Source: Stomoxys calcitrans (lineage: Eukaryota > Arthropoda > Insecta > Diptera > Muscidae). Taken from it: DNA of 64,000 nucleotides. Made by a program: the position numbers and the translations under genes. Location: contig NC_081554.1 of assembly GCF_963082655.1 (NCBI RefSeq), forward strand, positions 128,718,962-128,782,961, given 5' to 3'. Below the pieces are notes generated by a model that saw only the letters and a program-made list of their open reading frames with translations, made no database searches and was not told the origin of the DNA. This document shows positions 45,774-56,608 of this stretch, piece after piece; position 1 is the stretch's first letter, and each line of letters opens with the position of its first letter.

Positions 45774-46836
45774 CTAAATGAACCGGGCCCGCTCCGCTGC
45801 GCCTTCTTTTACTTTATATGGAACAAAATTATCCTTTGAATATTTATTTTTATAATAATATTTAATATTTAAAATAATATTTGTACATTGCAGAAGCATA
45901 ACAATATGCCTTTACTGATCTTTACTGGTCTCTGAACTCGCTCGGAGGGTTTAGGGTCATAAACGTTTGGGTGTTAGATATACTCCATTATTAAAAGTTT
46001 TTATTTCAGCTTGGTATTGTCATGATGTCCGATTTTGGGGTGTTTTCGGGGGTGATGTGGTCCCTTAGACTCTTGGCCCGTATTGGAATTGGTTAAAGGG
46101 AAGTTTATGGAATGAGGCGACCTCAAACATTTGGCCCCAAAATTTGTACTCTTTGGGGGGTTTGTTTGGGAAAGGGGCGGTGCCCCAAATACATGGTCCC
46201 ACATTTGGATATCAGATTCGTATTCTACTCCCTAATACCTATAGTTGAGCACTTTATTGCGATGGTCAGTAAATAATTGTTGTTTGTGGGGTTTTTTAGG
46301 GAAAGGGTAGAACCCCATTACCTTTCATTTTAGCCCAACATTGACGTGGTTGGTAGATATGCCCGATTTGGCGATGTTTTGTGGAGAGTGGTGGTTCCTC
46401 AAACACTTAGCTCTGAAAATATATCAGCATCGTGCTCTACTCTCAAATATCATTTATTTGAATCTCATATTGGCATTGACCTACAAATTGAATATTATAT
46501 TCGCTTTCTAATCTCAAAGACCTATCATTTAAACCCCTTATTGCAGAAGGCAGTTAATATGTCTGGTTTTGGGTATGGGCCCCAAAAACCATCGATAATG
46601 AGATCCACTCCCTTTAAGGCCCAAAATTGTCATGGTAAGCGTTGTTATGGGGGTGGGTCGTCCCCAGGAAATTGGTCCCGAATGTTGATATCAGATTTGT
46701 GGTCTACTCCCAAATACCTTTCATTTGTGCCCCATATTTCCATAGTCGACAAAAATGACCGGTTTCGAGGGTGTTTTGAGGGATGGGGCGGCCGACAAGT
46801 GACTTGGCCCTGAAAATAAATATCAGATTCGTGTTC
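45774..46836 (-). mobile_element. Helitron, minus strand, 3' part
   Basis: The 3' end lies at the left: CTAAATGAACCGGGCCCG and CTCCGCTGCGCCTTCTTTTA, the complement of the GGCGCAGCGGAGCGG...CTAG terminus, with changes in the last bases. Array units with CCATTTGAGCCCCATATTGC-like words follow up to the LOA relic at 46838. The 5' end is missing. It replaces the RNase H part of that relic. Confidence 0.65.
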
Positions 46837-46887
46837 AAATGGTGTCGTTCTCAGTGCGGTTACAAACAAGCCATCCTTTGGATCCCG

Positions 46888-47610
46888 TTAAATATTGAGC
46901 AGTAGGTGGATTTTTGAAGCGTCGTTCATCAGACCGTTCATCAGTCTGACAACTGCAGTATATACCCAATGCATAACACGCGGTCTAAATCCCCAACTTT
47001 TGCCAATGGCTCTCTTGCAGGTGTATAGGGCAAGAGTGATCTTTCTTGCCCTTTCCAAAATGTTGGGTTTGAAGTTCAATTTTCTGTCCAGCAAAACACC
47101 CAGGTATTTTGAGCTTTTTGTAAATGGAGCATTCTCTCCACCCAAGGAGACAGGTTCCACTGTAGTCAACTTGCATCTCCTGCTGAAAAGAACTACTTTT
47201 GTCTTGCATGGATTTATACCAAGATCACTTTGGGTACCCCACTTTGCTGTTGCACGTAGAGCTTCCTGAAGTATATCTCTTAGAGTGTTGGGAAACTTTC
47301 CCCTAATCGCAATTGCCACGTCATCAGCATACGCCACTTTTACTTTTTAGTAATATATTGTTAATGGCTATATTCCAAAGTAGAGGAGACAGTACACCTG
47401 CTTGAGGTGTTCCTCTGCTGACCCATCTTTTTAGATCCACAGATTCCAAGCCTGCCGTAATACATCTTTTAGTAAGTAAGATATAAATAAACTTTCTTAC
47501 GGTAAAGTTGATGCCAAGAAACTCCGACTCCTTCATGATTGACGTCGGTTTTACATTATTGAAAGCACCTTCAATGTCAAGAAATGCTACCATTGTATAT
47601 TCTTTGACAG
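46888..47610 (-). pseudogene. Reverse transcriptase catalytic part
   Basis: Two open pieces meet at about 47337. The upstream one has motif A, VAFLDIEGAFNNVKPTSIMK, and motif B, RGTPQAGVLSPLLWN. The downstream one starts with motif C, AYADDVAIAIRGKFP, and continues with LGINPCKTKVVLF, KYLGVLLDRKLNFKP and HWVYTAVVRLMN. All three catalytic aspartates (one in A, two in YADD) are intact. The only break in this core is a small frameshift with stops just before AYADD, so it decayed more recently than the other copies. Confidence 0.85.
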
Positions 47611-47699
47611 CGAGAGAATCCCCTATGTAGCTGACTAGGTCGTGAAGGGCTGTTTTAGTGGATTTGCCTTTACTATATTCATGCTACTGCCGCGACAGG

Positions 47700-48183
47700 C
47701 ATTCTCCAGGGATCTTTGGCCTAAGGTATTTTTCTATCAATCTCTCAAGAGTCTTTAGTAAAAGGATGACAGACTAATAGGACGAAAACGTTTCGCCTTC
47801 GTGTGGTAGGGTTTCGCTGCTTTCGGAATGAAAATGACCTTCGTGTCCCCCCATTCTGCAGGTATAAATTACATTCTGATACAAGCAGAGTATATCTCCC
47901 TAAGCCAGGGAACCAGTCTATCAGACACAGCTTGTAATTCAACCGGTGATACATCATCAGGGCCTGGCGACATTAACGAATGCATACCAGTGACAACCTC
48001 TTCTTGCGCCACGTTGTCCGTTGGAGAGTTTCCCGGGAAATGTGTATCAACGTGTAGTTCTAGTATTTCTTCACTAGACCTTGTCCATACATTCTCTGAC
48101 TTCTGAATATACCCCACCGTAATAGGTCTCTGCCGTCTTTCCTTTCTGCAGTCCTTCCTTAGACTAGCTCTGGTGTCAACCAT
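47700..48183 (-). pseudogene. RT N-terminal region
   Basis: LMSPGPDDVSPVELQAVSD (48000-47930 region) is the SPGPD motif that opens non-LTR RT domains, and RLVPWLREIYSACIRM follows. In the next frame come WGDTKVIFIPKA and RFRPISLSSFLLKTLERLIE, the finger motifs. Several frameshifts separate the pieces. Confidence 0.75.
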
Positions 48184-48260
48184 GGCGGTCGCTGTTTGCC
48201 TCTTGGCTTGGCACTAGGGCATGCTGAAACAAGCGAGTCATTCAGGGCCTTCGTGATCCG

Positions 48261-48985
48261 CTAGACCATTATGTCTATATCCTCCGAAGTTCCCACTTTC
48301 TTTTCTGGTCTAGAAGGGATAGACGTGCAGAATTTGTGCCGAAATATATCCCAATTCGCCTTTCTGCTGTTTAGCCGAGGGACCACTACTGCAGTATTTT
48401 CTCCAAGGCTGAAACTAATATAACGATGATCAGAGAAGCTGTGGTCATCCAACACTTTACAGTAGCATATTCCTCCACTTACATCTTCCGTTACAAAGGT
48501 AATATCTAGTACCTCCTGGGTGTTCCTGGTAATAAAGGTCGGTTTATCCCCTTTATTACATATCGCCAGATTGCAGCTTATAATTTATTTAATAAGCAGC
48601 TTACCCCTCTAGTTGACATCCGAACTTCCCCATATATGGTGATGTGCATTAGCATCACTTCCTACAATGAGGCTTTTCTTCCCTATAAAAGCAGCTTCAA
48701 CCAATTGCTTAAGGTATGAAGGCGGCATCTCTGAATCGTGTGCCATCCAGTAATGCAACTTATTTATTTCAAGGCTGTCTACTACTAAATCTTCAGTGCT
48801 TTGCGATGGAAGAAGAGAACTCTTTGCAATAATACAGGATCTGTGTCTCCCATTCCACGCAACCTTGAGTGGTTTAATCCCGAAATTCTTAGTCCACGAG
48901 TCATTCCTCCACACACCCACGGTTCCAGGATAAGAATCACGTCAAATCCCCCTGCCAACAGGAGGACCTTTATTGCCGCCTAAAA
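48261..48985 (-). pseudogene. Apurinic-type endonuclease domain
   Basis: The N-terminal part (about 48985-48800) reads LAGGFDVILILEPWVCGG, with the catalytic E of the LEPW motif; it then changes frame into MGVWRNDSWTKNFGIK. The middle has KSLIVGSDANAHHHIWGSSD, the SDxNAHH motif with catalytic residues. The C-terminal part has SFSDHRYISFSL with the final SDH. All key motifs are present but spread over three frames, with a deletion after the GSSD block. Confidence 0.8.
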
Positions 48986-49192
48986 CGACTTACAATGGTG
49001 GAGATTTATTTGTAGATACCGAACCATAGTCAGGATTCAGAACTTCCCCACTGTTGTGTTAGCCTCGTCTTCCGTTTCGACCAGGAGTTCATCCTCATAA
49101 CATTCTTTAGAACTTGTCTTGATGAGCTTCCCTACGCATCCCGGGGCAGGTGAGAAAGCTGTGGAACCGCTCTTCCTTAGGACACTGTACAC

Positions 49193-49795
49193 TTACGGTG
49201 TGGACGATTCCTCCTTCGATGCTTCACTAGCTGCTGCTGTCGAAATACTTTTTGTGTTCCGTGCTTCCCCGCTGACGCACACCTTGAGCCCAGGCCAACC
49301 GGACGAGCCACCCATACAGGGCTTGTCAGGTTCCGTTTCGACGCCATCCCCTCCTATCTCGATTGTGGCAGGGGGATTTTCTGTCTCCTGCAATCCGCCA
49401 GACTTTAGCGATATGGTCGATAGTTTCCCAGGCAAGTGTTCAGCAACAACTGCTGAGTCGTCTCCTGATTCCCCAACCCCACCGCTTCTATAGACATTCA
49501 GTTTCAACTTTTTGAATCCGTAGGTTACAACCCCTCCGGACTTGTTAAGCTCTGCAAGGCAGCCGGAGTTGAGTACGAATACTGCATGTCTCCGGTCACC
49601 ATCAGCCTCATACAATCTACCAATCTTCCAGTCGGTGGTTGAAAGATTGGGATTACACTCCCTTAGTTAGGGAATCCTTGGTATCCAAGCATGCGCCATT
49701 GGTCGAGAAGGAATATCTTCCTTCTTGACTAAATCTAGTGCTGCACCTGGAAAGATCTCACCAATCTTCTTAGCGCACAAGATGGATGGGTCGTC
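49193..49795 (-). pseudogene. ORF1 C-terminal part with DUF4780-type domain
   Basis: From upstream: CAKKIGEIFPGAALDLVKKE (about 49778-49720), SRPMAHAWIPRIP, a break, then NPNLSTTDWKIGRLYEADGD, RRHAVFVLNSGCLAELNKSG and GVVTYGFKKLKLNVYRSGG. This is the layout of the DUF4780 region of fly retrotransposon ORF1 proteins, which bind element RNA. The remaining tail to 49193 is a low-complexity Ser/Glu/Gly-rich segment. The N-terminal half is missing. Confidence 0.7.
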
Positions 49796-50010
49796 TCCAG
49801 TTTTAGAAGATGCAGGCTGGTATCGGAGTCGATACAGACTCATTGCCTTCGGGAATCAACGCTCAATTGAAATGTATCGTTGTGCGCTAAAAAGATTGTT
49901 GAGGTCTGGCCAGGTGCAGCACTAGATTCCGGAAATGCCGCAAGGACATCGGAAAATACTGATGACAGTCCACAGAATGTCCCACCCAGGAAATTCCGCA
50001 AGGACATGGG
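49796..50010 (+). pseudogene. Opposite-strand ORF1 fragment
   Basis: The plus strand reads SRYRLIAFGNQRSIEMYRCA and, one frame over, CAKKIVEVWPGAALDSG, both typical of the same DUF4780 region that the adjacent minus-strand relic encodes. The two fragments are head-to-head. The homologous DNA forms a 41-bp inverted repeat (49738-49778 against 49881-49921) with 36 matches. Confidence 0.65.
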
Positions 50011-50330
50011 ATACTTTTACACAAATTTTAATGTCATATTCGTCATTTACTCCAACCTACCTTTCATTTGAGTCCAATATAGCCTTGATTGGCTAATATG
50101 CATAATTGGGGGAAATTTAGAGGGGGGCTCCCCCTATTTTTTATGCCATATTCGTAATCTACTCTTCAATACTTTTCATTTGAGCCTTATATTGACATGA
50201 ACGTTCAATTTGTCTGTTTGAAGAAGTTTTGGGGGTGGAGCGGCCACCTGGGTACTTAAGATCGTTTTTTAATTTCATATTCGATATTCCTTTCCCTTTT
50301 TAAACGCTCCATTTAGAGTTATTTTTGGTA
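50011..50330 (-). mobile_element. Helitron array fragment
   Basis: ACCTTTCATTTGAGTCCAAT, AGAGGGGGGCTCCCCC and TACTTTTCATTTGAGCCTTA are minus-strand forms of the Helitron array units. No terminus is present. Confidence 0.5.
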
Positions 50331-50381
50331 CTTTTCACTGTAAATCAAAGATAACTTTTGTAGCTATTGCAACCATAACTA

Positions 50382-51872
50382 AAACAAGTAAAAGCGTGCT
50401 ATGTTCGGCCGGGCCGAATTTTATATACCCTCCACCATGGATTGCATTTGTCGAGTTCTTTTCCCGGCATCTCTTCTTAGGCAAAAAAATGATATAAGAA
50501 AAGATTTGCTCTGCTATTAGAGCGATATTAAGATATGTTCCGGTTTGGACCACAATTAAATTATATGTTGGAGACCTGTGTAAAATGTCAGCCAATTCGA
50601 ATAAGAATTGCGCCCTTTGTGGGCTCAAGAAGTAAAATAGAGAGATCGATTTATATGGGAGCTGTATCAGGCTATAGACCGATTCAGACCATAATAAACA
50701 GGTATGTTAATGGTCATGAGAGAATCCGCCGTACAAAATTTCAGGCAAATCGGATAATAATTGCGACCTCTAGAGGCTCAAGAAGTCAAGTCCCCAGATC
50801 TGTTTATATGACAGCTATATCAGGTTATGAACCGATTTGAACCATACTAGGCACAGTTGTTGGATATCATAACAAAACACGTAATGCAAAATTTCATTCC
50901 AATCGGATAAGAATTGCGCACTCTAGAGGCTCAAGAAGTCGAGATCCCAGATCGGTTTATATGACAGCTATATCAAGTTATGAACCGACTTGTACTTTAT
51001 TTGACATAGTTGTTGAAAGTAACAATAACAAACGTCTTGCGAAATTTCAGCCAAATCGGATAGAAATTGCGCCCTCTAGAAGCTTAAGAAGTCAAGTCCC
51101 CAGATCTGTTTATATGACAGCTGTATCAGGTTATGAACCGATTTGAACCATATTTGGCACAGTTGTTAGATATTATAACAAAATACTACGTGCCAAAATT
51201 CATTCAAATTGGATAAGAATTGCGCCCTCTAGAGGCTCAAGAAGTCAAGACCCAAGATCGGTTTATATGACAGCTATATGAGGTTATGAACCGATTTGAA
51301 CCATACGTGACAAAGTTTTTGGGTATCGTAACAAAACACGTCGTGCAAAATTTCATCCCAATCGAATAAGAATTGCGCACTCTAGAGGCTCAAGAAGTCA
51401 AGACCCCAGATCGGTTTATATGGCAGCTACATCAGGTTATGAACCGATTTGAACCATACTTGGCACAGTTGTTGGATATCATAACAAAACACAGCATGCA
51501 AAAGTTCATTCCAATCGGATAAGAATTGCGCACTCTAGAGGCTCAAGAAGTCAAGACCAAAGATCGGTTTATATGGCAGCTATATCAAAACATGGACCGA
51601 TATGGCCCATTTACAATACCAACTGACCTACACTAATAAGAAGTATTTGTGCAAAATTTCAAGCGGCTAGCTTTACTTCTTCGGAAGTTAGCGTGCTTTC
51701 GACAGACAGACGGATGGACGGACGGACGGACGGACGGACATGGCTAGATCGACATAAAATATCGCGACGATCAAGAATGTATATACTTTATGGTGTCTCA
51801 GACGAATATTTCGAGTAGCTACAAACAGAATGACGAAATTAGTATACCCCCCATCCAATGGTGGAGGGTTTA
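50382..51872 (-). mobile_element. DINE-1-like element, subfamily A, full length
   Basis: On + it opens ACAAGTAAAAGCGTGCTATG, TTCGGCCGGGCCGAA and TATATACCCTCCACCATGGA, and closes with an expanded GACGGACGGACGGACGGACA run, GTATATACTTTATGGTGTC and CATCCAATGGTGGAGGGTTT. About seven monomers lie between, mostly 153 bp. It shares rare variants with the next copy (AACAGGTATGTTAATGGTCA), so the two had a recent common source. Confidence 0.88.
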
Positions 51873-51877
51873 AAAAA

Positions 51878-51926
51878 AAAAACACTTAAACAAGTATTTA
51901 TATCAAAAATAAAATTTTATAAAAAA
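51878..51926 (+). repeat. 49-bp spacer, perfectly repeated in inverted orientation at 60316
   Basis: The sequence from AAAAACACTTAAACAAGTAT to ATAAAATTTTATAAAAAA is the exact reverse complement of 60316-60364. It lies between two DINE copies and may be a piece of an undescribed repeat or a shared insertion target. Confidence 0.85.
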
Positions 51927-51928
51927 CA

Positions 51929-53396
51929 ATTAAAAGCGTGCTAAGTTCGGCCGGGCCGAATCTTATATACCCTCCACCATGGATCGCATTTGTCGAGTTC
52001 TTTCCCCGGCATCTCTTCTTAGGCAAAAAAAAAATGATATAAGAAAAGATTTGCTCTGCTATTAGAGCGATATTAAGATATGTTCCGGTTTGGACCACAA
52101 TTAAATTATATGTTGGAGACCTGTGTAAAATGTCAGCCAATTCGAATAAGAATTGCGCCCTTTGTGGGATCAAGAAGTAAAATAGAGAGATCGATTTATA
52201 TGGGAGCTGTATCAGGCTATAGACCGATTCAGACCATAATAAACAGGTATGTTAATGGTCATGAGAGAATCCGTCGTACAAAATTTCAGGCAAATCGGAT
52301 AATAATTGCGATCTCTAGAGGCTCAAGAATTCGAGATCCCAGATCGGTTTATATGGCATCGGTTTATATGAACCGACTTGTACTTTATTTGACATAGTTG
52401 TTGAAAGTAACAATAAAAAACGTTTTGCGAAATTTCAGCCAAATCGGATAGAAATTGCGCCCTCTAGAAGCTCAAGAAGTCAAGTCCCCAGATTTGTTTA
52501 TATGACAGCTATATCAGGTTATGAACCGATTTGCACCATATTTGACACAGTTGTTGGATATTATAACAAAATACTACGTGCAAAAATTCATTCAAATTGG
52601 ATAAGAATTGCGCCCTCTAGAGGCTCAAGAAGTCAAGACCCAAGATCGGTTTATATGATAGCTATATAAGGTTATGTACCGATTTGAACCATACTTGGCA
52701 CAGTTTTTGGATATCGTAACAAAACACGTCGTGCAAAATTTCATTCCAATCGGATAAGAATTGCGCACTCTAGAGGCTCAAGAAGTCAAGACCCCAGATC
52801 GGTTTATATGGCAGCTATATCAGGTTATTGACCGATTTGAACCATACTTGGCACGGTTATTGGATATAGTAACAAAACACATCGTGCAAAATTTCATTCG
52901 AATCGGATAAGAATTGCGCACTCTAGAGGCTCAAGAAGTCAAGACCCCAGATCCGTTTATATGACAGCTATATCAGGTTATGAACCGATTTGAACCATAC
53001 TTGGCACAGTTGTTGGATATTATAACAAAACACGTCGTGCAAAATTTCATCGCAATCGGATAGGAATTGCGCACTCTAGAGGCTCAAGAAGTCAAGACCC
53101 AAGATCGGTTTATATGGCAGCTATATCAAAACATGGACCGATATGGCCCATTTACAATACCAACCGACCTACACTAATAAGAAGTATTTGTGCAAAATTT
53201 CAAGCGGCTAGCTTTACTCCTTCGGAAGTTAGCGTGCTTTCGACAGACAGACGGACGGACAGACGGACGGAGATGGCTAGATCGACATAAAATTTCACGA
53301 CGATCAAGAATATATATACTTTATGGGGTCTTAGACGAATATTTCGAGTAGTTACAATCAGAATGACGAAATTGGTATCTTATGGTGGAAGGTATA
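51929..53396 (-). mobile_element. DINE-1-like element, subfamily A, full length
   Basis: On + it starts CAATTAAAAGCGTGCTAAG, TTCGGCCGGGCCGAA and TATATACCCTCCACCATGGA, and ends GACAGACAGACGGACGGACA, TATATATACTTTATGGGGTC and TTATGGTGGAAGGTATAAAA. It has about eight monomers, with one shortened at 52350-52375 (GGTTTATATGGCATCGGTTT). The first 350 bases are nearly identical to the preceding copy. Confidence 0.88.
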
Positions 53397-53429
53397 AAAA
53401 GTTAAAGCAATCGGATGCAAAAATCGACC

Positions 53430-53610
53430 TAATACTAAATCCACTTCGACTTTTTAAATCTTTTCGACTTTTTTGACTTTCCACCCTTTTTTTCGCCTTC
53501 AAAGTCGATTATTCGACTTGTGTAAAGGGTGAACGTCGACATCGATTTTTCCAATTTTTTTTGCACAAAAAGTCGTTTAATCGATAGTCGAATTTTGGAT
53601 CCATAGTTCA
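53430..53610. repeat. TCGACTTT-rich dispersed sequence ending at GGATCC
   Basis: CCACTTCGACTTTTTAAATC, TTTTCGACTTTTTTGACTTT and TCGATAGTCGAATTTTGG followed by GGATCC. This is the third copy of the word set noted at 2990 and 40350, and the longest. Confidence 0.4.
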
Positions 53611-53849
53611 AATATCGTTCAGCCTGCGTATACCGACTGTGATCTGTTCGAGATGTTGAACATTATAAGTTTAGATGAGGTAGTGGTAAAATTGCAGAAA
53701 CGGCGAAGCTTGAAGCACAGGTTCCGGTGTGTCAAGGGCCTTTGAGTGATACAGATCCACATTTGAAGTCAGGCTTCCAAAAAAATTACCCAAAGCTTTA
53801 AATTGACTAACAAAGAGCTGCTAGGTTATAGTTGTCGTCTGAAATTAGA

Positions 53850-54240
53850 CTTACTTTGGCAGACTGTAATCAGTCTCACTTAGAAACCGCCGTTAGTTGT
53901 ATAATCCACCGTGGTGTCCGTTGCAACTGCATGCCCAAACGAAAGTTTCGTTATCTTATGGCAGTGGTTGCAGAACATTGCTTAGCAACGTTGTATCTGT
54001 GTGCCCAGTATGGCTGTGATGCACAGATCCGCATTACTTTCGATCCGTCTGAGTAATGAATCGTAGGTTGCCCTCCACCAGACCACAACACCATATAGCA
54101 TTACGATCTGACAACTGTTTTGCTAAAAAGGTTTTGCAAGAGTAAAGGTTATCTTTTTCCCCCTTTTAAAAATGTCAATTAGAAAGTACATAAAATTTTC
54201 TTCCCAGCAAAACATTCAAATTAAGGCCTCCTTTTACTTA
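53850..54240 (-). pseudogene. Ancient LOA-like retrotransposon relic
   Basis: CTTATGGCAGTGGTTGCAGA, AACACCATATAGCATTACGA and TTCCCAGCAAAACATTCAAA align in order with CTCATGGCAGTGGTCGCTGA, AACACCATATAGCATTATAG and GTCCAGCAAAACACCCAGGT of the relic at 8410. It is far more diverged than the other copies and hence the oldest. An apparent 74-codon frame at 53832-54056 is accidental. Confidence 0.5.
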
Positions 54241-55179
54241 GGAATATTTATATGGGGGACATATGTATTAATGAGTCTGCCTAAAATTGGTATTGAATGG
54301 CAAATATGTACCCTAAACGTATATATGAAGACAATTTGTTTTTCTCTATGTTACAGTAGTTTCATCCGATTTTTTGCAAAACTTCAATATTTTTCACAGT
54401 ACGTTTCATAAATTTCCTTTTTCCAAGCTGGTATTCCATTTAATGCAACAACAAACAAACTCATGCGCATCCGATGTAGGAAACATGCAAATATACGATA
54501 CGTTATAAACACTCTTTTAAAATTCAATGCAATCTTTATCCCATACGCCCATGCAAATGCCAACTGTTGTACACACATATTTACTATTCATCATAACAGT
54601 CGTAATGGGAGGTAGAGCGCTCGAGTATCCTAGTGCATAAACAGCAACAACAACAGAGTATTCCATAATAAATCACAGAGACCATACATTGAAATGAATT
54701 GCAAAAAAAAGCCAAATAAAATTGAAATATGTATGCACAACACAAACAAAAAATTCCATAAAATAGAAGCTATCCCCCCCCCCCCAAAAAAAAAAAAAAA
54801 ACAACCACCATGTATATGCAAACATATGGACAATATTGTAAATGGCGCTTCATAAACTCATAGAGTTACTTGTATGAACTTTAAGCCTACAGTGAGGGGA
54901 GATAAAAAAGCTTTTGCATAGTTTTAGGAGCAGATATTTGTTCGTCATAGAATGCATGTGTATAAGAATTTGACATCCATCCATATCCTCTTTCCATACA
55001 CAATATTTGTGTTGGTATTTAGGCACTTTTCATATATGGGTTGAATATTGATGATGAAATCGTCTAGATAAATACAGTGGCACAGATAAGCCATAATTCC
55101 ATTTCGTAAATGACAGCAAGTTTAACCGTCAGTTACTTGCATTGGATATGATTTTATGAAATAAGTTGTAACAAATTAT
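54241..55179. other. Unrecognised sequence with a C12A16 tract
   Basis: AT-rich, without recognised genes. A run of 12 C (54774-54785) followed by 16 A (54786-54801) is the only marked feature. Confidence 0.35.
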
Positions 55180-55672
55180 GTTGTAGTTATACCACTGATT
55201 GTCCGCGATTGCAGTTGTCATTGTACGAAATTTTAGCCAATCAGGTAAGATCGGCCCATTCTAGAGGCTCAAGAGCTATATAAGGTTATGGACCGATTCA
55301 AACTAAATTTGGAACGAATGTTGGAGGACATAGTAGATATAATTGTGCGAAATTTCAGCTACATCGGGTGAGAACTGCGACCTCTGGGGGCTAAAGAGGT
55401 CATATCGATGGATCGGTCTATGTGGGGGCTATATCCAATTCTGAACCGATATGACCCATTTGCAATCCCCAATGACATACATCAATAAAAAGTATGTGTG
55501 CAAAAGTAGCTACCCTTACCCGTTCGACAGCTATCGTGATTTTCCCAAGCGCACGAGCAGACGAATGGCCGGACATGACTAGATCGACACAGAATGCCGA
55601 GATCAAGAATATATGTACTTTATAGGGTCCCAAATCAATATTTCGAGGTTTTACAAACGGAATGACTAGATG
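55180..55672 (-). mobile_element. Decayed DINE-1-like fragment, 5' half
   Basis: On + it has GGTCTATGTGGGGGCTATAT, GAACCGATATGACCCATTTG, CGGACATGACTAGATCGACA, AATATATGTACTTTATAGGG and TTACAAACGGAATGACTAGA. The last 40 bases of the 5' end and the whole 3' end are missing. Confidence 0.65.
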
Positions 55673-55687
55673 GAGAAGCGTTGTTTC

Positions 55688-55790
55688 GCCCAAAACGACA
55701 AATGTTATATCGCCCAAACGATGACAAAAAGCCCAACAACGACATACATTCAGAAAGCCCAAATGAATGTCGCAAAAACCCAATTCAAAT
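55688..55790. repeat. Degenerate GCCCAA minisatellite
   Basis: GCCCAAA/GCCCAAC recurs at 55688, 55712, 55731, 55757 and in altered form near 55779, 19 to 26 bases apart, each time with CGAC or ATGACA nearby. Short array, no coding. Confidence 0.45.
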
Positions 55791-56265
55791 AATTTTTTAA
55801 AGCAAAAAAATTAACATTGATTGCTACTTCATATTGATCATCTAATACAAGAATCTTTCTACATGAAATTAAAATCGGTTGAAGTAAAAACGAAATGTCA
55901 AACAGCCTTGAACGGCCTAAGCCAAGGCGTAGCTTGTGGAGTTAAAACAACATTTTTGAATGAATCTGAGTAAGTTCTAAGCAGGAATGCTAGTTTTTCA
56001 TCTAACGGAACATGTTTCGTTTTCTTGCCTGGAAAATCGGCGCACTATGGGCTGGAATAGCTAAAACGGTCAAAATTAGATACTTTTTAAGTTTCCTATA
56101 TCAAAATTTAGCTTATGAAATTGTTATCAGCACATATCGAGCCCTCTTTTTCCAAAATATGAACGATATATATAGCCGGTAAGTTTGGTTTATGCCTGTC
56201 CAAAACTCAACTAATTTTTATGTATAAAAGTTTAAAAATTCTTTGAATTTTACGTCCTTATACGT
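55791..56265. other. Unrecognised sequence
   Basis: Nothing recognised. It ends at the CCTAACCT-like tail of the next retrotransposon, read on the minus strand. Confidence 0.3.
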
Positions 56266-56608
56266 TAGTTTAGGTAAGGTTAGGTTATGTTAAAAAGAGG
56301 GTGCAGATATTAATCCGCCCCATGTCTCTATGGACGTGCGTCGCTTTCGACTTCAAGGTTTATCTTACGTATCCGATCGGAAACCTCTCCCCTTCCTTTC
56401 AGGTTTCCGATCGTCGCCTTGATTATACCACGATGGTATGAGCTGCTCTCATCCTCCCAAGTCATTCTCCCATCGCCTTAAGTCTCATAGCCGCAGTGGC
56501 TGCCTCACACTTACTCTGTATGTCAATGGGCCGGATATCTAGAAATGTCTCCATTGCCCTAGTGAGCGTGGTACTCATCGCTCCGCCTTTGCCAAGACAA
56601 CATGTTTT

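Larger units (their letters stand above)
46838..49795 (-). pseudogene. LOA-like non-LTR retrotransposon, most complete relic
   Basis: In minus-strand order this copy has an ORF1 C-terminal part (49193-49780), an apurinic endonuclease (48261-48985) and reverse transcriptase from the N-terminal part to the YLGV region (46888-48183). The RNase H and 3' UTR are missing, replaced by a Helitron. At least six frame breaks are needed to read through ORF2. It belongs to the same family as the relics at 8410, 17588, 20591 and 62190, since shared DNA blocks align in order. Live members insert by endonuclease nicking and target-primed reverse transcription. Confidence 0.8.

Noticed and set aside
46346..46813. 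A 155-codon plus-strand frame
   Set aside because: It spans Helitron array units and a Helitron is non-coding here. No motif is present.
49119..49493. A 124-codon plus-strand frame rich in Ser and Pro
   Set aside because: It is the complement of the retrotransposon ORF1 tail, whose minus-strand reading continues a recognisable domain.
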